From Vibrio toranzoniae (lineage in GTDB: Bacteria > Pseudomonadota > Gammaproteobacteria > Enterobacterales > Vibrionaceae), in contig NZ_AP025514.1 in the NCBI RefSeq assembly GCF_024347655.1, positions 434,001-498,000 of the forward strand: DNA of 64,000 nt, in the 5' to 3' direction. Shown one piece after another: positions 1 through 9,633 of the stretch. The notes beneath the pieces are model-generated. The model did no database searches, was not told where the DNA came from, and saw only the letters and a program-made list of their open reading frames with translations. Within the stretch, counting starts at the first letter, position 1. Each line of letters opens with the position of its first letter. The translations under genes were made by a program, and so were the position numbers.

Positions 1-1
1 G

Positions 2-772
2 GTACAAGGCTTTACTGAATTTCTACCTATTTCCAGTTCTGCACACTTAATTCTTCCTTCCGCTGTATTAGGTTGGGAAGATCAAGGCTTGGCTTTTGAT
101 GTCGCTGTCCATGTCGGTACTTTGGCGGCTGTGGTGATCTATTTCCGCAAAGAAGTTGTGTCTCTTTTGAGTGCTTTCTTTGGCTCGGTATTTAAGGGCG
201 ATCGCAGCAAAGAAGCGAAGCTGGCGTGGATGATCATTCTCGCGACGATTCCAGCCTGTATCTTTGGTCTGCTGATGAAAGATATTGTTGAGCTTTATTT
301 ACGCAGTGCGTGGGTCATTGCCACGACCACAATTGTCTTTGGTCTGTTGCTATGGTGGGTCGATAAAAACTCAAGTCTGCGTGATGATGAATATCAAGCA
401 GGTTGGAAAAAAGCGTTGTTTATTGGCCTCGCTCAGGCAATGGCGATCATTCCGGGGACATCGCGCTCTGGTGCGACCATTACCGCGGCACTTTATCTTG
501 GTTTTACTCGTGAAGCCGCGGCTCGATTCTCATTCTTAATGTCTATTCCAATCATCACTTTGGCTGGTGGTTACTTAGGTCTAAAGCTGGTGACGAGTGG
601 TGATCCAATCCATGTAGGTACTTTGCTTACGGGTATCGCGGTTTCTTTTATTAGTGCTTATATCTGCATTTACTTTTTCTTGAAGCTTATTTCGCGGATG
701 GGCATGACACCGTTTGTTATCTACCGCTTGATTCTCGGTTTTGGTCTGTTTGCTTTCTTAATGATGCAGTAG
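2..772 (+). CDS. uppP: Undecaprenyl-diphosphatase UppP/BacA (5' end outside window)
   Basis: This is a BacA-family integral membrane enzyme that dephosphorylates undecaprenyl pyrophosphate, recycling the lipid carrier for peptidoglycan and other envelope polymers. The reading frame is already open at base 2 and carries the conserved glutamate/serine segment [14 protein letters not shown], so the start lies upstream of the window. A second signature, PGTSRSGAT, is encoded near 454-480. Several hydrophobic helices follow and the protein ends normally at 770-772. Seen: open frame and motifs. Family knowledge: function. It converges on cca and shares the hairpin at 818-846 as terminator. Confidence 0.95.
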   Translation, partial: VQGFTEFLPISSSAHLILPSAVLGWEDQGLAFDVAVHVGTLAAVVIYFRKEVVSLLSAFFGSVFKGDRSKEAKLAWMIILATIPACIFGLLMKDIVELYLRSAWVIATTTIVFGLLLWWVDKNSSLRDDEYQAGWKKALFIGLAQAMAIIPGTSRSGATITAALYLGFTREAAARFSFLMSIPIITLAGGYLGLKLVTSGDPIHVGTLLTGIAVSFISAYICIYFFLKLISRMGMTPFVIYRLILGFGLFAFLMMQ

Positions 773-817
773 CACTCGACTTACGTAGACAAATGTTGCG
801 TCCTAAAGATTGAAACG

Positions 818-846
818 AAAAAACCCGCTTAGTCGCGGGTTTTTTA
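818..846. terminator. Bidirectional terminator between uppP and cca
   Basis: The sequence AAAACCCGC, a short loop, then GCGGGTTTT is followed by further T on the plus strand and preceded by A on the left. It can therefore act as an intrinsic terminator for both converging genes. Confidence 0.85.
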
Positions 847-872
847 ATGCATGGTAATCAGCGTTATGAAGA

Positions 873-2141
873 TCAATGATCTGCAAGTTCTGATAGGGCG
901 TTTTCAATCGCGGTAGCTCTACGCTTCTCTTGCTCTTCTCGAATATCTTTACCTTGAAAACCATCGGCAATAATCGCTTTCACTTCGACTTGTAACGCGG
1001 CTTGATAAGCTGCCTCAAAACGTGCTTTCTGAGGATAAGGCTGATCTTCTAATCCTTTACGACCAGCATGGTCGGCTTGGCAGCAAAGCAATATGTCGTT
1101 GAGCCTGTCTGGTTTACGCCAAACATCAAACTTGTTCAGAACCTTGAGGAAGGTCGTCGGTTTGAGCTCTCCTGCACGGTGAATATTAGAGTGTTGCTCA
1201 CACACTAACAGTGCGAGATCTCTAAATTCATTAGGCACTCTTACTCTGCCACATAGCTTCTTAATGACCTTCAAGCCAGTATGACAGTGCATTTTGTGGC
1301 TTGGCCACTCGCTTTCTGGCGTAATACCTTTACCTAAATCATGCACTTGAGCGGCAAAGCGTACTGGTAACGATGGGCTTAATAGCGCAGCTTGTTGAGC
1401 CACCATCAGAGTGTGAATACCCGTGTCGATTTCTGGGTGCCACTTTTCAGGTTGAGGTACGCCAAACAAGGCATCAATTTCTGGAAGAACGACCGCTAAT
1501 GCACCGCACTCTCTTAAAACCGAGAGGAACACTTCAGGGTGTGGTGTACTGAGTGATTTGTGCCACTCTTGCCAAACTCGCTCTGCGGTAAGGTGTGCCA
1601 GTTCACCTGATTGCACGATCTCACTCATCATCACCATGGTTTCAGGTGCGACTGTAAAGTTGAGGTGGTGAAGTTTGGCAGCGAAACGCGCAACACGCAG
1701 CACACGAAGCGGGTCTTCAACAAAAGCATCGGAGACATGTCTTAAAATGCGATTTGAGAGATCTTGTTGGCCGTGGTACGGATCGTAAAGCTGGCCTTTG
1801 TCATCTTGAGCGATGGCGTTGATCGTCAGATCTCGACGCATCAGATCTTCTTCTAGGCTTACGTCTGGGGCAAAGTAACATTCGAAGCCTGTGTAACCAG
1901 AACCTGACTTTCTTTCGGTACGAGCCAGTGCGTGTTCTTCCTTGGTTTTTGGGTGCAAGAATACGGGGAAATCTTTTCCCACAGCAGTAAAGCCGAGGTT
2001 TTCCATCTCTTGAGGGGTACTCCCTACCACGACCCAATCTCTATCATAACTGTCAATATTAAGCAGTTTATCGCGCACTGCTCCACCGACAAGATAGCGT
2101 TGTAGGCCATGACCTTTTGGTAGGCTATCGTATATTTGCAA
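873..2141 (-). CDS. cca: Multifunctional CCA tRNA nucleotidyltransferase with HD domain
   Basis: This enzyme adds or repairs the 3' CCA of tRNAs. An N-terminal class II nucleotidyltransferase domain shows YLVGGAVRD and the metal-binding pair in DRDWVVVG (Asp33 and Asp35 from the chosen start). A C-terminal HD phosphohydrolase domain carries HDLGKG. I chose a TTG start at 2141 because AGGTG lies just upstream and no ATG occurs next to the conserved YLVGG segment; an in-frame ATG at 2189 would add 16 residues. The result is about 422 residues, close to the E. coli enzyme (about 412) but with roughly ten extra residues before YLVGG. It is divergent from gspA. Confidence 0.92.
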   Translation of the reverse strand: MQIYDSLPKGHGLQRYLVGGAVRDKLLNIDSYDRDWVVVGSTPQEMENLGFTAVGKDFPVFLHPKTKEEHALARTERKSGSGYTGFECYFAPDVSLEEDLMRRDLTINAIAQDDKGQLYDPYHGQQDLSNRILRHVSDAFVEDPLRVLRVARFAAKLHHLNFTVAPETMVMMSEIVQSGELAHLTAERVWQEWHKSLSTPHPEVFLSVLRECGALAVVLPEIDALFGVPQPEKWHPEIDTGIHTLMVAQQAALLSPSLPVRFAAQVHDLGKGITPESEWPSHKMHCHTGLKVIKKLCGRVRVPNEFRDLALLVCEQHSNIHRAGELKPTTFLKVLNKFDVWRKPDRLNDILLCCQADHAGRKGLEDQPYPQKARFEAAYQAALQVEVKAIIADGFQGKDIREEQEKRRATAIENALSELADH

Positions 2142-2225
2142 CTTATCACCTCGAAATGTTTTATCACTGCTGGACTTTACGGCAAGCAATGGTACTTTCC
2201 ATTAATCGTAATTATAGGGCAGCAC

Positions 2226-3896
2226 ATGTATAAGGAATATTTTGGCTTCGTTGAGATGCCATTTTCGATTGTACCAAATTCTCGCTATTTGTTTTTGAGT
2301 CAGCGCCACCAAGAGGCAATGCAGAACCTACAAGCCGGTTTAGGCGAGGGTGGGGGCTTTGCAATGCTTACTGGTGAGGTAGGTACTGGTAAAACAACGG
2401 TCGCTAAGGCGATGTTGTCTTCACTCGATAGTCAGACTCAAGCTGGCCTTATACTCAACCCTACGTTTTCCAATACCGATTTGCTTGAAGCTATCTGTGA
2501 TGAGTTTGAGGTGGAATACCCTGAAAAAGCATCGCTCAAGCAGCTGAGTCAGGCGATTCATCACTTTCTGCTTGATAGCCATGCCGACGGTATTCAAACC
2601 TTATTGGTCATTGATGAAGCTCAGCACCTCGCTGCCGATGTGTTGGAGCAGTTACGCCTTCTAACCAATTTGGAAACTGATAGTCGTAAACTGTTAAAAG
2701 TGCTGCTGGTTGGCCAACCAGAATTGCAGCAACATCTACAGACCACGCAATTGCGTCAGCTTGCTCAGCGCATTACTGGTCGTTATCATCTATTGCCTCT
2801 TAACACTGAAGAAACCGGCAAGTACATCGCGTTTCGTTTGGAAACTGCAGGCGGCGAGCAGATGTTGTTTTCCAACCGTTCTATCAAGCTGATCGCTCAA
2901 TACACTCATGGCATTCCAAGATTGATTAACTTGGTGTGTGATAAAGCATTGCAGCTAGCTTTCCATGATGGTGAGCAAACGCCTTCAAATGAGACGGTTA
3001 ACCGAGCTTGTCAGCAGATTATGGCTTTTCAAGCTGAGGTGTATCACGTTGAAAGCCCTCGAGTTTCCCACGTAGCAACTAAATTATTTCAATACGTAGG
3101 AATTGCCACGTTAAGTGTTGGCCTCGCGGTAGCGACGTTTAACTTCGCCCCAGCATACATAGATTCATGGTTACCGCCTAAAAGTTCAGGCGAAGCACCA
3201 GCTCCAGTATCTGCAAAAGCTCAGCGCTCTTTGGTAGCAGAGGCTCCCAAATTAGTCGTTGAGCCTGAACCTTCTAAGTTTGAGTTACCCAAACATATTC
3301 AGCAGCACTTGATGCTGGGAACTAACCGATCTCTTGCGATTCAGGATCTTTATACCCTGTGGGGGTATCAATCTTCTCTGCGAGATGGCTTGTGTTTAAG
3401 TGAGCCACAAAGCGTATTTGTGTGTGAGCAATATCAATCCAATTTAGAGTCGTTGATAGCGCTTGCGGTACCTGTAGTACTTCACCTCAAGGTAGATAAA
3501 GAGTCCGTGTTTGCGGTACTTTATGGCGCGTCTGAGGATTCAGTGGAACTACTCGTTAATGAAAAGCTATTGGTGATGCCGAAGCAATCCTTAAAGAAAA
3601 TTCGGCAAGGCGATTATGTCGTGATTTGGAAACAGCCGCTAAGAGAGATGCTTAAACAAGGGCATCAAGGTGAGGCGATTGCGTTGCTTGATCTGTTACT
3701 GTCTGAAGTCTTGGGTGAAGGTGTCTCTGGCAGTGATGTGTTCGACAATGAGTTAAAAATGAAAGTTGAAGCTTTTCAGGCTTGGCAGGGGATATCTGTA
3801 GACGGCATCGCTGGAAAACAGACGTTAACAAGATTACAAAGATTAGCTCAACTTGATTCTCCCAAGTTGATGTCACTAGAAGGGGGCGAAAGCTAA
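2226..3896 (+). CDS. gspA: Type II secretion ATPase GspA/ExeA with peptidoglycan-binding domain
   Basis: This ExeA-like AAA+ ATPase, with GspB, is known in Aeromonas and Vibrio to help place the secretin GspD in the outer membrane. Start at ATG 2226 gives MYKEYFGF, the typical family N-terminus; the frame is open about 90 bases further upstream, but that extension overlaps cca. Residues 50-58 are the Walker A loop (GEVGTGKTT) and LLVIDEA near 126-132 is Walker B. A single membrane helix lies at about 288-306. The periplasmic end (about 511-550) resembles PG_binding_1 (FQAWQGISVDGIAGKQTL). It overlaps gspB by one base (TAATG), so the two are translationally coupled. No other gsp genes are adjacent. 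Confidence 0.9.
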   Translation: MYKEYFGFVEMPFSIVPNSRYLFLSQRHQEAMQNLQAGLGEGGGFAMLTGEVGTGKTTVAKAMLSSLDSQTQAGLILNPTFSNTDLLEAICDEFEVEYPEKASLKQLSQAIHHFLLDSHADGIQTLLVIDEAQHLAADVLEQLRLLTNLETDSRKLLKVLLVGQPELQQHLQTTQLRQLAQRITGRYHLLPLNTEETGKYIAFRLETAGGEQMLFSNRSIKLIAQYTHGIPRLINLVCDKALQLAFHDGEQTPSNETVNRACQQIMAFQAEVYHVESPRVSHVATKLFQYVGIATLSVGLAVATFNFAPAYIDSWLPPKSSGEAPAPVSAKAQRSLVAEAPKLVVEPEPSKFELPKHIQQHLMLGTNRSLAIQDLYTLWGYQSSLRDGLCLSEPQSVFVCEQYQSNLESLIALAVPVVLHLKVDKESVFAVLYGASEDSVELLVNEKLLVMPKQSLKKIRQGDYVVIWKQPLREMLKQGHQGEAIALLDLLLSEVLGEGVSGSDVFDNELKMKVEAFQAWQGISVDGIAGKQTLTRLQRLAQLDSPKLMSLEGGES

Positions 3897-4846
3897 TGTC
3901 ACGTATTATGCACGAGCTCAAACAGTCGTCTCACAAACAGTCTTCTATTAATAAACCCGCCTTCAAAGGCTACCAGAATCATCATGTTCCTAATTCTGCA
4001 AAAGGGGTTAGCAACAAACGAGGTTCATCGTTAGCGATGGGGTTGCTCTTAATCTTGGTTCCTTCTTTGTTGGTGGGTGGCTTTCTGGTTTATCAATCAC
4101 ACAGCCAACAACAGGTGTTCTCGGCCAATCACCCCGTCAGTCTCGTGCAACCAGAGTCAAAGACTCAGCCTGAGCTTGAAACTCAAACGATTGAAACCAG
4201 AACACAGACTGAAGCTACAGCGGTGGAAGCGGATGAAGCGTTGTTTGCTGTTCGTGTAGCGCCGACAAGTAAGACGTTAAAAGCATTACCTCGCCAAGAA
4301 GTGTATGCACACGTTGATCTTGAAAGTACCAATGTCGCAGCCGACACAGCAGTAGTGATGGCCAATACTAATAGCACAATGCAAACAACAGCCAGTGCTG
4401 AGTCAGGTCGTGCTCAACCAACGGTTCAGTCAAGTATGATCGGTGAGAGTAACGAATTGCAATCGGATAGTGACTTGCTGAAAGGGTTAGACTTTAGTGA
4501 GTTACCACCAGAGTTGGCATTGAAGCTTGAATCCATCATGGGCGAGCAACAAAGTGCGCCTGAGCCGATGGATTCACGACCAGTAAAACAGGTGGGATCT
4601 CAAGTCATTGAGTTAGAGTATCATCGCAACAGTTTGTCTGGGGTGTTACCTAAGTTAAACCTACAAACTCATATGTATTCTAGTAGTGAAACCAAACGCT
4701 GGGTCAAAGTGAATGGCCAAGAAGTGGCTCAAGGAGATTGGATAGGACAAGACATTCAGCTGTTAGAGGTTAAGCCTCAATCGGTGATCATTGAGTTCAA
4801 CCAGCAGAAGATAGAGATCCCAGCCCTGTACGAATGGCAAGGCTAG
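3896..4846 (+). CDS. gspB: Type II secretion accessory protein GspB/ExeB
   Basis: This is the membrane partner of GspA. The 316-residue protein has a short cytoplasmic N-terminus, one membrane helix at about 45-67, and a long low-complexity periplasmic linker rich in T, E, Q, S and A. Its C-terminal domain (about 245-316, KLNLQTHMYSSS onward, ending in ALYEWQG) resembles the GspB/ExeB assembly-factor domain. The start codon overlaps the stop of gspA, as expected for a stoichiometric GspA-GspB complex. Function is assigned from the pairing and C-terminal similarity. The linker is poorly conserved in the family, so length alone is not informative. Confidence 0.85.
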   Translation: MSRIMHELKQSSHKQSSINKPAFKGYQNHHVPNSAKGVSNKRGSSLAMGLLLILVPSLLVGGFLVYQSHSQQQVFSANHPVSLVQPESKTQPELETQTIETRTQTEATAVEADEALFAVRVAPTSKTLKALPRQEVYAHVDLESTNVAADTAVVMANTNSTMQTTASAESGRAQPTVQSSMIGESNELQSDSDLLKGLDFSELPPELALKLESIMGEQQSAPEPMDSRPVKQVGSQVIELEYHRNSLSGVLPKLNLQTHMYSSSETKRWVKVNGQEVAQGDWIGQDIQLLEVKPQSVIIEFNQQKIEIPALYEWQG

Positions 4847-4893
4847 TGGAAAAGCGAGGTTGTTTGAGTTGATGACCAAAGTGACAGGCAAAT

Positions 4894-4921
4894 AAAAAGG
4901 AGCACCGCGGTGCTCCTTTTT
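4894..4921. terminator. Bidirectional terminator between gspB and ygiM
   Basis: A perfect 26-base palindrome is built from AAAAGGAGCACCG and its complement. A-rich and T-rich flanks make it usable from both strands by the converging genes. Confidence 0.85.
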
Positions 4922-4966
4922 GATATTCGATACTGAGTTCACTGTACCTGACACAAAACGATAAGC

Positions 4967-5578
4967 TTACGCCCAACCGTTTGGCGACTTTCTGCGACGA
5001 GGCATAATGTGTGGCAGGATAAGGCCAAGAAGTAAACCAACACCAGCAACACCACCACCGTACATGAAGTACTTCAATAATAGGTCATCTTTCTGAGTAT
5101 CGAGTTTAGCACGCAGTTCACGGTTTTCTGTTTGAGAGCTCGTGAGCTGTTGGCTAATCTCGCTGTAGTTTTGCTCAAGTTCAGCAATTTGCTTGTTACG
5201 AGACTCTAGAGAGCTGGCTAGACCAGCTTTTTCACTGTCAGCACTTTGGCGTGCATTGGCTAGTTTACCCTTTACCTCTGTTAACTCTTTCTCTAATTTC
5301 GGCATGCGCAGTGCCATACTTTCTTGAGTGCTTACAAACTTACTCTCAACCCAACCTTTACGGCCACGGCTGTCTTGGATCTGAGTGTAACCCGTGCTTT
5401 TGTTGGTTTGTAGATATGTAATCTTTTCACCAGCGTCAACACTGCCGATAATACGGTAGGTATTGTTTGGGCCAGAATGCATATAAGTAAACAGTTTGTC
5501 AGCAATATAACGGTCTTGTGCAAAGGCAGCTGGAGCCGCAAGCATTGCGAACAAAACTAAGCTAATCAGTTTTTTCAC
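4967..5578 (-). CDS. ygiM: TIGR04211-type SH3 domain protein YgiM
   Basis: This is a 203-residue envelope protein of poorly defined function. It has a Sec signal peptide (residues 1-20, AFA before Q), a bacterial SH3-like domain (about 21-88, containing YMHSGPNNTYRIIGSVDAG), a coiled coil (about 92-165), then one C-terminal membrane helix (about 169-190) followed by the basic tail PRRRKS. This layout matches E. coli YgiM, whose gene also neighbours ygiF-like and cca-type genes. The family role is inferred to be peptidoglycan- or envelope-associated. The name is sure but the biochemical function is unknown. Confidence 0.88.
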   Translation of the reverse strand: MKKLISLVLFAMLAAPAAFAQDRYIADKLFTYMHSGPNNTYRIIGSVDAGEKITYLQTNKSTGYTQIQDSRGRKGWVESKFVSTQESMALRMPKLEKELTEVKGKLANARQSADSEKAGLASSLESRNKQIAELEQNYSEISQQLTSSQTENRELRAKLDTQKDDLLLKYFMYGGGVAGVGLLLGLILPHIMPRRRKSPNGWA

Positions 5579-5667
5579 AGTAAATCCCTTAACGATTCAA
5601 ATTGGGTAGGCGTATGAGTCTGCCTCAATCAGCAAATGATATTTAGTTTTTTTATGTGGTGCAACAA

Positions 5668-5690
5668 AGAAGGGAGGCAAAGCCTCCCTT
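5668..5690 (-). terminator. Terminator downstream of pit
   Basis: A nine-base perfect stem (AAGGGAGGC / GCCTCCCTT) with a three-base loop is followed, read on the minus strand, by a T-rich stretch. It probably ends the DUF47-pit transcript before ygiM. Confidence 0.7.
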
Positions 5691-5783
5691 TCTGTGCGTT
5701 TGAGTCAATAATGACATGACATTTACATATCATTACTGAAACTTACCGTTTTCTGACGCTAGTGCTTACTAGCGTAAGGGCTA

Positions 5784-7046
5784 TTACATGGTAAACATAG
5801 CCTGAATTGCATAAAAGAATACAACAGCAAGTAGAGCACCTGCTGGCAGTGTTACAATCCAAGAAGCTACGATGTTACGCACAACGCCTAGGTTTAACGC
5901 TGCGATACCACGAGCAAAGCCTACACCTAATACCGCACCCACCAATGTTTGTGTGGTAGAGATTGGAAGGCCAGTACCAGAAGCCAGTACAACCGTACAT
6001 GCTGTAGCTAACTGAGCGGCAAAGCCACGGCTAGGTGTTAGTTCTGTAATACCAGTACCCACCGTCGCCATTACTTTATGACCCATTGTTGCAAGACCCA
6101 CAACGATACCAATACCGCTGAGTGGAAGAATCCACCATGCGATAGTGCTCTTACCTGAGATTTCACCCATGTGTTCAACGGTTGAAACAACCGCAGATAG
6201 AGGACCAATCGCGTTAGCTACGTCGTTTGAACCGTGTGCGAATGCCATTGCACAAGCAGTGATAACCATAAGTACGCTGAAGATGCCTTCAACGCCAGCA
6301 AAGCCATGGTCTTCTTCGCGATTAGCAAATTTCTTTTGAATGTATAAGTAACCGCCAACCATGACTAGAGCAGAAACACCAGCTGCCCATAACCAGGCTT
6401 CAGTGCCGCTTAGGTGAAGACCAACGTGTTTAAGACCTTTCTTGATCGTTACAAGTGCAATAACCATTGTCGTAATGAACATGTACACAGGTACAAAACG
6501 CTTAGCGTTAAACAGCGGGTTTTCTGTATCGAATATCAGTCGCTGAGCACTGACAAAAATGAGATAGGCGAAGATACCGGAAATTAACGGTGTGACAATC
6601 CAACTACCCACAATACCTTGGACGCTGTTCCAGTCTACAGCTTCAGTACCTACAGACACACAAGCAAAACCGATGATTGCACCGATGATAGAGTGAGTCG
6701 TTGATACTGGCCAGCCCATGTATGATGCTAGAAGCAACCATGTACCAGCAGCCAGTAGCGCAGACATCATACCGTACACAAGTACATCCGGTTGATGAGC
6801 GAAGAGAGATGTTTCGATAACACCTTTACGGATAGTGTCAGTGACTTCGCCACCCGCAAGGTAAGCACCTGCGAACTCAAAGATCATTGCGATAATGATC
6901 GCTTGTTTTACGGTTAGAGCTTTAGAGCCTACTGAGGTGCCCATTGCGTTCGCAACGTCATTTGCACCAATACCAATAGCCATCAAGAAACCGAAAGCTG
7001 CTGCAACAATAATCAGGACAGTGCCGTAGTTAGCAAGGATATCCAT
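5784..7046 (-). CDS. pit: Low-affinity inorganic phosphate transporter, PiT family
   Basis: This is an inner-membrane phosphate (metal-phosphate) symporter. The 420-residue protein has the two inverted PiT signatures: GANDVANAMG at about 28-37 and GSNDVANAIG at about 271-280. Many hydrophobic helices surround a charged central loop (QKKFANREEDHG), the usual PiT topology. It follows the DUF47 regulator gene by about 130 bases on the same strand, an arrangement seen in many bacteria. Whether it matches PitA or PitB cannot be decided here. Confidence 0.93.
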   Translation of the reverse strand: MDILANYGTVLIIVAAAFGFLMAIGIGANDVANAMGTSVGSKALTVKQAIIIAMIFEFAGAYLAGGEVTDTIRKGVIETSLFAHQPDVLVYGMMSALLAAGTWLLLASYMGWPVSTTHSIIGAIIGFACVSVGTEAVDWNSVQGIVGSWIVTPLISGIFAYLIFVSAQRLIFDTENPLFNAKRFVPVYMFITTMVIALVTIKKGLKHVGLHLSGTEAWLWAAGVSALVMVGGYLYIQKKFANREEDHGFAGVEGIFSVLMVITACAMAFAHGSNDVANAIGPLSAVVSTVEHMGEISGKSTIAWWILPLSGIGIVVGLATMGHKVMATVGTGITELTPSRGFAAQLATACTVVLASGTGLPISTTQTLVGAVLGVGFARGIAALNLGVVRNIVASWIVTLPAGALLAVVFFYAIQAMFTM

Positions 7047-7175
7047 CGTAATACCTAGTTGTTTGATAACAAGCGGAGCAAATTTAGACGCAAAAAACCG
7101 CTCAGCGAGAGAAATACTCAGCGCATAAGTGGTTTGGTTGAAAAAGTGCTCTTCGTTATATGGTTAACGTATGAT

Positions 7176-7856
7176 TTAAGATCGAGAAAGCATTACTTCA
7201 AGACGAGCGCCGACACGCTGTGCTTGATCTGCAATACCACCAACCCATTCAAGAATCTTGTATAAGAACATGATGTCAACTGGATTCAGATCGCCTTCAA
7301 TCGCCATTAGCTGCTGGCGTAGTTCGATCTGCATCGCGTCGGTATCATCTTCAATAACATCTAATTGATGAATCATTTCAGCAACGAGTGTTACTTCACG
7401 GCCTTTAAAGCCAGTTTCAAGTAATTCGTCTAGTTCATTGATTACTTTTTGTGCTTGGTTCGCTGCATCTAGGCAACGTTTAACGTAAGCGATGAAGTTC
7501 TGTTGCATTGGAGCTGGAATGACAAGTTGGCGACCATATACACGGCCGGCAATGTCTTTCGCTAGGTTTGCAAGTTTGTCTTGTTGAGTTAATAGCTCCA
7601 ACATATCGGTGCGATCAACTGGCATAAACAAACCGCGAGGAAGTTTCAGGCGAATTTCACGTTTTAGTACGTCAGCTTCTTTCTCAAGGTGAGAAATTTG
7701 AGCTCGAATTTCTGATGCTTTTTCCCAATCACCTTTTGAAGATACTTCAAAGAAATTAATCAGGTGAGAACAACATTCGTTCACGCATACCACGTGACGC
7801 TGCAAAGGTTTAATTGGGGACTTTGCAAATAACCCCATAATTGTATTTACTGGCAT
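7176..7856 (-). CDS. DUF47/TIGR00153 phosphate transport regulator (PhoU-like fold)
   Basis: This 226-residue, mostly helical cytoplasmic protein belongs to the DUF47 (PhoU-related) family usually encoded beside PiT transporters and thought to modulate them. It opens with the typical GLFAKSPIKPLQ, and carries acidic helical repeats (ISHLEKEADVLKREIR; LDVIEDDTDAMQIEL) like the metal-binding repeats of PhoU. I chose ATG 7856 because AGGTTGG sits about nine bases upstream; ATG 7862 lies almost on top of that site. It is divergent from ygiF and upstream of pit in a likely two-gene operon. Confidence 0.88.
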   Translation of the reverse strand: MPVNTIMGLFAKSPIKPLQRHVVCVNECCSHLINFFEVSSKGDWEKASEIRAQISHLEKEADVLKREIRLKLPRGLFMPVDRTDMLELLTQQDKLANLAKDIAGRVYGRQLVIPAPMQQNFIAYVKRCLDAANQAQKVINELDELLETGFKGREVTLVAEMIHQLDVIEDDTDAMQIELRQQLMAIEGDLNPVDIMFLYKILEWVGGIADQAQRVGARLEVMLSRS

Positions 7857-8063
7857 GGTCATCCAACCTAATAAATAATAACCTTAAAACAACATACACC
7901 ATATTCACGGTGAAATGTTAAGCGATGGCTACAAAGTCGCGCATGTTAACCTAATCAATCTCTCATTAAAACTGTTTTAGATCATCATAAGGGCGATATT
8001 TCTGACTTGCCGAGTGTTCAAATTGGCAATATCCTGTCCCTATCTTCACAGAAAGGTATAACT

Positions 8064-9581
8064 ATGGAAACCGAGATAGAACTGAAGTTTTTTGTTTCGC
8101 CTGATTTTTCAGAGACTTTACGCAATAAAATTTCTGAAACTAAAGTACTTCAGCACAGTTGTCGTGAGCTAGGTAACATCTACTTTGACACCCCTGACAA
8201 CTGGTTACGTAAGCACGATATCGGCTTGCGCATTCGACGCTTTGATGACGTATTTGTACAAACCGTAAAGACTGCAGGACGTGTCGTTGCTGGCTTGCAT
8301 CAAAGGCCTGAATACAATGCCGAACACGACAATAACGAACCTAAGTTATCTTTGCACCCTGAGGACATTTGGCCAGAGGGGAAAGATATCGACACGCTGC
8401 AAGCTGAGCTTACGCCTCTTTTCTCTACTAACTTCACTCGTGAACAATGGTTGATTGGCATGCCTGATGGTAGCCAGGTTGAGGTTGCGTTTGACCAAGG
8501 CTTTGTTGAGTCTGGTGAACTGCAAGAGCCTATTTGTGAAGTTGAGTTAGAACTTAAATCAGGTCAAACGGACGCTCTGTTTACTCTATCTCGTCAATTC
8601 TCTGAGCATGGTGGCATGCGCCTCGGTAACCTCAGTAAGGCAGCCAAAGGGTATCGTCTTGCTCAAGGTTATCAAGGAGATGAAGTGACTCCTTTAACCT
8701 TAGTTGATACCGACAAAAGTGACACCGTTGAATCGTGTTTTATTCAATCGTTAGAGCATGCTCTCGCTCATTGGCATTACCATGAGCAGATTTTCACAGA
8801 ACGCCAATCAATAGAAGCACTGCATGAGATCAGTCATTCGCTGAGTTTTATTCGTCAAACCTTCACCATTTATGGCGGTATTGTACCAAGACGTGCAAGT
8901 GCTATTTTACGCCAAGAGCTTAAGTGGCTTGAGCAAGAACTCGACTGGCTAAAAACCTATGACCACTTTGAAGATTTGCTGGAAGATAAAGGCCATGTCC
9001 TGCGTAAGTTAGATGCCCGTAAGTTTTTAGTGACTGAGCTGAAAGAGATGCAAGAGCAACTTCCAGACCGCGAAGAGCTACTTACCTTACTGAGCTCTTC
9101 TCGCTACACAGGGCTATTATTAGACCTAAGCCGTTGGATTTTATCTCGTGGTTGGCAGCCATTTTTAGACGATAAAGCTCGTGAGCAAATGGCTCGTGGC
9201 ATTGAATGGTTTTCGGTGCAACAGCTTGATCGTACATGGGCCGATCTCATGGAGGTTTTTCCACCAGAACGAGTGATGACCAGCCAAGCGTATATTGACC
9301 AACAATACCGTTTGATGCGCAGTCTATATACTGGCGTCGGTTTTGCGAGCTTATACGACGATGATGAACGTAACAGTTTCCGCTTACCGTGGGCCGACAT
9401 GGTACAAGGGATTGATGATTTGCTGATGCTAAGAACGCTAGAGCCGCTGACTGAAAAGTTGGAAGGCGATGAGAAAGTTCAGCTGGAACGTTGGTTAGCT
9501 CGCCAAGAAGTTTCCATCTTGCATGCAATGGAGCAGACGCGCCAAATCAGTGTAGAGGTTGAGCCGTACTGGCAAGACTAA
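8064..9581 (+). CDS. ygiF: Inorganic triphosphatase YgiF (CYTH plus CHAD domains)
   Basis: This enzyme is predicted to hydrolyse inorganic triphosphate. The N-terminal CYTH domain (about 1-200) begins with the ExExK motif (EIELK at residues 4-8) and contains further acidic and basic pairs expected of the triphosphate tunnel. The C-terminal half (about 210-500) is a helical, histidine-rich CHAD domain, which binds polyphosphate in other proteins. The start is ATG 8064, which follows AAAGG with good spacing and puts EIELK at the N-terminus; upstream in-frame codons have no such support. About 505 residues, normal for proteobacterial YgiF. Confidence 0.9.
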   Translation: METEIELKFFVSPDFSETLRNKISETKVLQHSCRELGNIYFDTPDNWLRKHDIGLRIRRFDDVFVQTVKTAGRVVAGLHQRPEYNAEHDNNEPKLSLHPEDIWPEGKDIDTLQAELTPLFSTNFTREQWLIGMPDGSQVEVAFDQGFVESGELQEPICEVELELKSGQTDALFTLSRQFSEHGGMRLGNLSKAAKGYRLAQGYQGDEVTPLTLVDTDKSDTVESCFIQSLEHALAHWHYHEQIFTERQSIEALHEISHSLSFIRQTFTIYGGIVPRRASAILRQELKWLEQELDWLKTYDHFEDLLEDKGHVLRKLDARKFLVTELKEMQEQLPDREELLTLLSSSRYTGLLLDLSRWILSRGWQPFLDDKAREQMARGIEWFSVQQLDRTWADLMEVFPPERVMTSQAYIDQQYRLMRSLYTGVGFASLYDDDERNSFRLPWADMVQGIDDLLMLRTLEPLTEKLEGDEKVQLERWLARQEVSILHAMEQTRQISVEVEPYWQD

Positions 9582-9603
9582 ATCCCACACCAATATGAAT
9601 GAT

Positions 9604-9633
9604 AAAATAGGGCTTCGGTCCTATTTTTTTGTT
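9604..9633. terminator. Bidirectional terminator between ygiF and the ion channel gene
   Basis: The stem AAAATAGG / CCTATTTT extends through a GC/GT step and is capped by a TTCG tetraloop, with a T-run on the plus side. It overlaps the last codons of the channel gene by a few bases. Confidence 0.8.

Noticed and set aside
7990..8040. TTGCC/GGCAA dyad upstream of ygiF.
   Set aside because: Only five pairs with a 12-base loop; common by chance.
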